This document shows positions 59,242-64,000 of a stretch of DNA of 64,000 bases, piece after piece. The position numbers were made by a program, and so were the translations under genes. Location: contig NKIU01000003.1 of assembly GCA_002256245.1 (NCBI GenBank), positions 248,001 to 312,000 of the forward strand, written 5' to 3'. The DNA is from Pseudorhodobacter sp. PARRP1 (GTDB taxonomy: Bacteria; Pseudomonadota; Alphaproteobacteria; Rhodobacterales; Rhodobacteraceae). The notes below the pieces were generated by a model, which had not been told where the DNA came from, made no database searches, and saw only the letters and a program-made list of their open reading frames with translations. Position 1 is the stretch's first letter. The number at the start of each line of letters is the position of its first letter.

Positions 59242-59370
59242 CGGCGATATCCCCCTGGTGATGCCGCGTCCCATTCAGGGGATTCTCGGCCATGCAAACC
59301 TGTTACGCATTGGACTATAGGCATAATTTCCAAAGGCACAAACAAAATTGCAAGCGAGGGGTGCCAAAGC

Positions 59371-59403
59371 AAAGGGCCCCGCGTTGCCGCGGGGCCCTTT
59401 TTG
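59371..59403 (-). terminator. Rho-independent terminator after rpsA
   Basis: AAAGGGCCCCGCG-TTGC-CGCGGGGCCCTTTTT, a 13-bp perfect stem 20 bp past the rpsA stop. T-runs on both sides allow use in both directions. Confidence 0.85.
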
Positions 59404-59422
59404 TTGACCGCTAACGGTCAGA

Positions 59423-61102
59423 TCAGTTGCGGTCGCCCTTCAGAGCAGCGCCGAGGATGTCGCCCAGCGATGCGCCCGAATCGGAGGAGCCATACTGTTC
59501 GACGGCTTCTTTTTCTTCGGCGATCTCACGTGCCTTGATCGACAGACCCATGCGGCGGGTCTTGGGATCAATGTTGGTGACGCGCACGTCGATCTTGTCG
59601 CCAACCGAGAAACGCTCGGGGCGCTGATCGGAACGCTCACGCGAGAGGTCCGAGCGGCGGATGAACGATTTCGCGCCGTTGTATTCGACCTCGACACCGC
59701 CGTCTTCGATTGCGGTCACGACAACGGTGATCACACCGCCACGCTTCACGCCATCAACAGCATCGGTGAAGGTGTCTTCGCCCAAGGCTTTGATCGAGAG
59801 CGAGATACGCTCTTTCTCGACATCCACTTCGGTGACAGCGGCGGTAACCGTGTCGCCCTTGCGGTAGTTCTGGATCGCGTCTTCGCCGCGGGTATCCCAC
59901 GACAGATCCGACAGGTGAACCATGCCGTCGATGTCGTTGTCGAGGCCGACGAACAGACCGAATTCGGTGATGTTCTTGACTTCGCCTTCGATATTGGTGC
60001 CGATCGGATGGGTTTCGGCAAACACTTCCCACGGGTTGCGCTGGGTCTGCTTGAGGCCCAGAGAAACGCGGCGCTTGGTGCTGTCGATTTCCAGCACCAT
60101 GACTTCGACTTCCTGAGAGGTCGAAACGATCTTGCCGGGGTGGACGTTTTTCTTGGTCCAGGACATTTCCGACACGTGGACAAGGCCTTCAACACCGGCT
60201 TCCAATTCGACAAAGGCGCCGTAATCGGTGATGTTGGTGACCCGGCCTTTGTGCACGGTGCCGAGGGCGTAGAGTTTCTCAACAGCATCCCACGGATCGG
60301 ATTGCAGTTGCTTCATGCCCAGCGAGATGCGGTGGGTGTCTTTGTTGATCTTGATGACTTGCACCTTGATCGTCTCACCAATCGCGAGGATCTCGGACGG
60401 GTGGTTGACACGGCGCCATGCCATGTCGGTGACGTGCAGCAGGCCGTCAACGCCGCCCAAGTCCACGAACGCACCGTATTCGGTGATGTTTTTCACAACG
60501 CCGTCAATGGTCTGGCCTTCGGTCAGGTTGCCGATGACTTCAGCACGCTGTTCTGCGCGCGACTCTTCGAGGATGGCGCGACGCGACACCACGATGTTGC
60601 CACGACGACGATCCATTTTCAGAATCTGGAACGGCTGCTTCATGCCCATCAGCGGGCCCGCATCGCGCACGGGGCGCACATCGACTTGGCTGCCGGGAAG
60701 GAAGGCAACAGCGCCGCCCAGATCCACGGTGAAGCCGCCTTTGACACGACCGAAGATCGCGCCATCGACGCGGGTTTCGGTGGCGTGGGCTTTTTCCAGA
60801 CGATCCCATGCTTCTTCGCGGCGAGCTTTCTCGCGCGAGATCTGGGCTTCGCCACGGGCATTCTCAACGCGGTCCAGATACACTTCAACAGTGTCGCCGA
60901 CGTTGATGTTCGGGGCTTCGCCGGGGTTCGCGAATTCTTTCAGATCGATGCGGCCTTCCATCTTGTAGCCGACGTCGATGATGGCTTGGCCTGCCTCGAT
61001 GGCGATGACCTTGCCTTTGACAACCGTGCCCTCTTCGGGGGTGTCAATTTCGAAGCTTTCCTTCAAGAGGGCTTCGAATTCGTCCATAGCTTTGGAGTTC
61101 AT
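59423..61102 (-). CDS. rpsA: 30S ribosomal protein S1
   Basis: 559 residues with six S1 (OB-fold) repeats from about residue 20 to 530. Examples are EGTVVKGKVIAIEAGQAIID, NITEYGAFVDLGGVDGLLHV, NITDYGAFVELEAGVEGLVH and NITEFGLFVGLDNDIDGMVH. S1 unfolds mRNA leaders on the ribosome. Ends GASLGDILGAALKGDRN as in other Rhodobacteraceae. Normal length; upstream of ihfB as in most proteobacteria. Confidence 0.97.
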   Translation of the reverse strand: MNSKAMDEFEALLKESFEIDTPEEGTVVKGKVIAIEAGQAIIDVGYKMEGRIDLKEFANPGEAPNINVGDTVEVYLDRVENARGEAQISREKARREEAWDRLEKAHATETRVDGAIFGRVKGGFTVDLGGAVAFLPGSQVDVRPVRDAGPLMGMKQPFQILKMDRRRGNIVVSRRAILEESRAEQRAEVIGNLTEGQTIDGVVKNITEYGAFVDLGGVDGLLHVTDMAWRRVNHPSEILAIGETIKVQVIKINKDTHRISLGMKQLQSDPWDAVEKLYALGTVHKGRVTNITDYGAFVELEAGVEGLVHVSEMSWTKKNVHPGKIVSTSQEVEVMVLEIDSTKRRVSLGLKQTQRNPWEVFAETHPIGTNIEGEVKNITEFGLFVGLDNDIDGMVHLSDLSWDTRGEDAIQNYRKGDTVTAAVTEVDVEKERISLSIKALGEDTFTDAVDGVKRGGVITVVVTAIEDGGVEVEYNGAKSFIRRSDLSRERSDQRPERFSVGDKIDVRVTNIDPKTRRMGLSIKAREIAEEKEAVEQYGSSDSGASLGDILGAALKGDRN

Positions 61103-61257
61103 GTAGTTGGGTTCCTTTGTCGTCTATGTCACTGGCCATGCGGTTGGCTCCGCCGGTCTTGCAAATGAAGGCAGGGTCGCGGCTGCTGCCCGACCCTTCC
61201 GGCGCGTATTTAGGCTGTGGCGCGGGATTCTGCAAGCGTCCCGCTGCCATCCCGGCG

Positions 61258-61683
61258 TTATTTCATTGTCGCCAGATAAGCCGCCATATCGGCAGCACCG
61301 CTGGCCATTTTGAAGGCCATTTTGGCCGAAACTGACGGATCACCCGATTCCTCTTTGACCCAAGCGGTCGGGTTGGTGATGTAGGCGGCGAGTTTGGCTT
61401 CATCCCAGACATCGCCCTTGGCGTTCAGCGCCAGAAGGCCAGTGCCATAGGCGAAATCGGGGTAGCTGCCGATGGGGCGGCCGATGACGCCGTAAAGGTT
61501 CGGGCCGGTCTTGCCACCTGCCTGAATCTTGGTGCCGTCAGCCGCGATGATCGAATGGCAGGCCTTGCAGCGGTTGAACAGCTTCTCGCCCTTGGCCGCG
61601 TCGCCTTCGGCAAGGGCGGGGCTGGCCAGCAGGGCAAGGCCGAAAAGCGTGGCGGCTGCGGCAGATTTGAGGGTGAGGGTCAT
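61258..61683 (-). CDS. Class I cytochrome c (c2-like), periplasmic
   Basis: 141 residues with a cleavable signal peptide (AATLFGLALLASPALAEGD). Haem binding motif CKACH at about residues 39-43; axial Met in SAKMAFKMASG. The sequence pattern GKTGPNLYGVIGRPIGSYPDF matches cytochrome c2 of Rhodobacter. Electron carrier between bc1 and oxidases or reaction centre. It is shorter in the C-terminal part than some c2 proteins. Confidence 0.9.
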   Translation of the reverse strand: MTLTLKSAAAATLFGLALLASPALAEGDAAKGEKLFNRCKACHSIIAADGTKIQAGGKTGPNLYGVIGRPIGSYPDFAYGTGLLALNAKGDVWDEAKLAAYITNPTAWVKEESGDPSVSAKMAFKMASGAADMAAYLATMK

Positions 61684-61899
61684 GGTGGCGGGCTCCTGTC
61701 AGGCTGGCAATCGGGCGCAGCGGTTGCGCCGGTTAGCCACCTTATAACGTGCTTGGTGCTGAATGACATCAAGGCTGCGCTGCGTGCTTCAAACAGTCGC
61801 GCCAGCGGCATTGGCAGGGCCAAAGGAAAGGCGTATCGACGGTGATATTCTGCGGGGAAAACCTGTAGAGTGCGGCATGGCGCGGATGCCGGTTGCGCG

Positions 61900-61937
61900 G
61901 TGGAGGGGAAGATGCTGTGGAGGGGAAGATGCTGTGG
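61900..61937 (+). repeat. 17-bp tandem duplication of a ribosome site and start codon
   Basis: GTGGAGGGGAAGATGCT occurs at 61900-61916 and 61917-61933. Each copy has GGAGGGG and ATG, but the first ATG (61912) is out of frame and opens only 19 codons (stop at 61969). Confidence 0.75.
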
Positions 61938-62423
61938 TCTTGTGCGCGTAGTGGCGCGATCGCCGGGGTGATTATCGCTGGCTGTTGGGCCGGTCTGGCG
62001 GCGGCGGCTGTGGGGTTTCCAGTGCAGCCCCCAGTGCACCCGCCAGTGCAACGTGTGGTGAAGGATATGGTGATGGTGAAGCTTGATGCGCCGGTTTGGC
62101 TTTTGTGCCGGTTTGGGGCAAGCGAGGAGGAAGTGCCCGGCTTTTGTGCCCGCTTGCGTGCCGATTTTCAGCGCCAGACCGGGCAGGCGCTTGGCGATGA
62201 TGCCGAGCCGGTTGAGGGCGCGCGGGTGTTGGTGGTGCAGGTGGACAATCGCGGCGACCACCGCGCGCTGGTGACGCTGGCGGGCGGGCGGCAGGTCGCG
62301 GGAAAGTTCATCGCACAAAGCACGCAAGAGATGCGGCTGGGCACGGTGGACGCCGCGATGCAGGCCGGTTCTGCGGCGGCTTTGGTTTTCCCGTTGGCCA
62401 GCTTGCTGGAAACATTGCGCTAG
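61929..62423 (+). CDS. Unknown exported protein
   Basis: 164 residues from ATG 61929 in the second copy of a duplicated ribosome-site/start segment. A signal sequence or anchor (GAIAGVIIAGCWAGLAAAAV, possible lipobox LAGC-like cysteine) leads to a domain with VWLLCRFGASEEEVPGFCAR, VLVVQVDNRGDHRALVTLAG and TQEMRLGTVDAAMQAGSAAA. No family recognised. Confidence 0.65.
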   Translation: MLWSCARSGAIAGVIIAGCWAGLAAAAVGFPVQPPVHPPVQRVVKDMVMVKLDAPVWLLCRFGASEEEVPGFCARLRADFQRQTGQALGDDAEPVEGARVLVVQVDNRGDHRALVTLAGGRQVAGKFIAQSTQEMRLGTVDAAMQAGSAAALVFPLASLLETLR

Positions 62424-62591
62424 GTTTGTGGCCAGTCTGTGCATAGACAGAACGTGTGTCAGATGTTAATTTCTATTTAACAAATGCCGTTTGGGGCCAT
62501 GCTGCTGCTTGTAACCCAATCCTATTGACCGAGCACCGTTTTCAACGCCGCGATTTGCGCGGTAATTTGTGATTATGCGAAGGAGTCATCC

Positions 62592-64000
62592 ATGTTTTTG
62601 TCCAGCCCCCGTGCGCATTCCGTGCGCGACCTTTTGGCCGATGACCGGGCGATACAGGCGTTGCCGTTGCCGGGCGGCGATATTGCGGCCACCACAGCCA
62701 CGACCGGGCGCGTGACGCTTGGCTCCAGCACCTATGGCACGGTTGGGGCTTCGGGCGATCACGATTGGTATGCGGTCAGTCTGGTGGCCGGGCAAACCTA
62801 TGATTTCCGGTTGCTTGGCGTGGGCCGCACCCCGCTGGCGGATACTCTGTTAACCCTGCGCAACGCCTCGGGCACGCAGGTGGCGGTGAATGACGACGCC
62901 GGTGGCGCGCTTACATTGAATTCGGCGATCACCTATACTGCGACGACGACGGGCACGTTTTTTCTGGATGTCAGCGGTTTCAGCAGCGGCACCGGAGATT
63001 TCGTGATCTCGGCCGTGCGCGACAACGCGGCGGGTATGGTGCTGACCCCCGATGAGGTGGCGTGGCAACTGACCAACAATTTTGAGCGGTTCTTCTCGTC
63101 GGGCGTATCGCAGAACGTGCCGGCGACCGCCTATGATTTGTCTGCCGGGCGCACGATCACCTATAACGTCTCGCAGTTGACCTCGGCCGGGGCGGCTTTG
63201 GCGGTGCAGGCGCTGCGGATGTGGTCCGATGTCAGCGGCATCAATTTCGTGGCCACCAATGGCGCGGCACGGATCACCTTTGACGACAGCGAAGCCGGGG
63301 TGAATGCCTATAACAACAATGTCACCGCTACGGATGGAAGTGGCACGATCACGTCGTCGTCGCTGATGATCACCACCGGCTGGCTGACCCAGTTTGGCAC
63401 CTCGTTTGACAGCTATAGTTTCGAGACCACGATCCACGAGTTGGGCCACGCGCTTGGGTTGGGACACGGTGGCAATTACAACGGCTCGGCCACCTATGGC
63501 GTTGACAATTTCTACGTCAACGACTCGCAGCATTTGTCGATCATGTCTTACATGCAGTCGGTCAACGACGAATTTTCGCGCGACGGCACTGATTTCAACA
63601 CCTTCGTGAACGCGCAATTCCGTTGGGTGCTGACGCCGATGATCGCGGATATTCTGGCGATCAGCAATCTTTACGGGCTGTCCACCACCACCCGCACCGG
63701 CAACACCACCTATGGCTATAACTCCAACACCGGAAACGCGGCGCTGGATCAGGCGGTGACGTTGAATGACCCGGCCAGCAACAGCTATGTGGCCTTCACG
63801 ATCTTTGACAACGGCGGCGTTGATACGGTGGATATGTCGGGCTTTGCGGGCGCGCAACGGATTGACTTGCGGCAAGGCGAGTCATCCGATGTGCTGGGCG
63901 GGCGGCTGAATATGGGCATTGCCTACGGCACGGTGGTTGAAAACGCCTATGGCGGCGGCGGCAATGATACAATCACGGGTAACAGCATTGCCAACTTGCT
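62592..64000 (+). CDS. M10 (serralysin-like) RTX metalloprotease, 3' end outside window
   Basis: 470 codons visible, open at the right edge. After a short leader, residues ~30-150 form a PPC-like beta domain (VGASGDHDWYAVSLVAGQTY, FFLDVSGFSSGTGDF). Then comes the catalytic domain with zinc motif TTIHELGHALGLGHGG (HExxHxxGxxH) and the Met-turn SIMSYMQS. The RTX calcium-binding region begins at about residue 460 (GGGGNDTITGNSIANLL). No Sec signal, so secretion would be by a type I exporter. AGGAG lies 7 nt before the ATG. Like the protein at 5149-6735, this is a candidate type I substrate. Confidence 0.88.
   Translation, partial: MFLSSPRAHSVRDLLADDRAIQALPLPGGDIAATTATTGRVTLGSSTYGTVGASGDHDWYAVSLVAGQTYDFRLLGVGRTPLADTLLTLRNASGTQVAVNDDAGGALTLNSAITYTATTTGTFFLDVSGFSSGTGDFVISAVRDNAAGMVLTPDEVAWQLTNNFERFFSSGVSQNVPATAYDLSAGRTITYNVSQLTSAGAALAVQALRMWSDVSGINFVATNGAARITFDDSEAGVNAYNNNVTATDGSGTITSSSLMITTGWLTQFGTSFDSYSFETTIHELGHALGLGHGGNYNGSATYGVDNFYVNDSQHLSIMSYMQSVNDEFSRDGTDFNTFVNAQFRWVLTPMIADILAISNLYGLSTTTRTGNTTYGYNSNTGNAALDQAVTLNDPASNSYVAFTIFDNGGVDTVDMSGFAGAQRIDLRQGESSDVLGGRLNMGIAYGTVVENAYGGGGNDTITGNSIANL

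Overview
The window looks like a chromosomal piece of an alphaproteobacterium of the Rhodobacteraceae/Paracoccaceae type (Rhodobacter, Gemmobacter, Paracoccus relatives). The grounds are the high GC backbone, a complete ethylmalonyl-CoA pathway gene set mixed with TCA-cycle genes (ccrA, ecm, mch, a malyl-CoA thioesterase/lyase homologue, mdh, sucCD, odhAB, lpd, sdhCDAB), TIGR02300/FYDLN, UbiK, a cytochrome c2-like protein, and RTX/M10 secreted proteins. No species call is possible from this alone.

Layout. 1-2.3 kb: backbone genes (MidA-type methyltransferase, lgt, ubiK). 2.4-13.95 kb: an accessory region of visibly lower GC. It starts with a dead P4-type integrase, an IS3-family remnant fused to an IS66 remnant, an RTX protein gene and about 1.3 kb of debris. 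It ends with a compact 5.95-kb genomic island (8021-13972) inserted in the 3' end of tRNA-Ala(GGC). The island has an 18-bp duplication of the tRNA end, a tyrosine integrase beside the tRNA, a serine resolvase with a res-like site, and one large cargo gene. The cargo encodes a 730-residue protein that I read as a PIN-like nuclease domain, a coiled coil and two membrane segments. This is the best candidate here for an undescribed (possibly defence) system.

14-27 kb: FYDLN protein, SprT/M48-like metallopeptidase, GntR regulator, intradiol dioxygenase, then a long minus-strand 2-oxoglutarate dehydrogenase/succinyl-CoA synthetase cluster (sucC-sucD-DUF805-odhA-odhB-glycosyltransferase-MAPEG-lpd). 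27-34 kb: glycosyltransferase, unknown secreted protein, methyltransferase, pepT, unknown membrane-anchored protein, mdh, TauE exporter. 34-43 kb: malyl-CoA enzyme, NnrU, DUF1737, mch, DUF4344 protease, sdhCDA, three small secreted or lipoprotein genes, sdhB. 43-45 kb: a LuxR/LuxI quorum-sensing locus with a divergent LuxR-like protein lacking the DNA-binding domain. 45-55 kb: aldo/keto reductase, SHMT-like PLP enzyme and LysR regulator, deoD, DUF6455, ecm, acyltransferase, ccrA. 55-64 kb: RecD-like helicase, stand-alone RAM domain, VOC protein, trpF, lapA-like, ihfB, rpsA, cytochrome c, an unknown, and an M10 serralysin-like protease running off the right edge.

Together the central genes describe acetyl-CoA assimilation without isocitrate lyase: Ccr and Ecm make and rearrange ethylmalonyl-CoA, Mch and Mcl-type enzymes handle mesaconyl-CoA/methylmalyl-CoA and malyl-CoA, and the products enter the TCA steps encoded next door. 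The suc and sdh promoter regions carry the same operator-like architecture, two TGTGATCAC palindromes exactly 21 bp apart, which suggests common control by one unidentified regulator.
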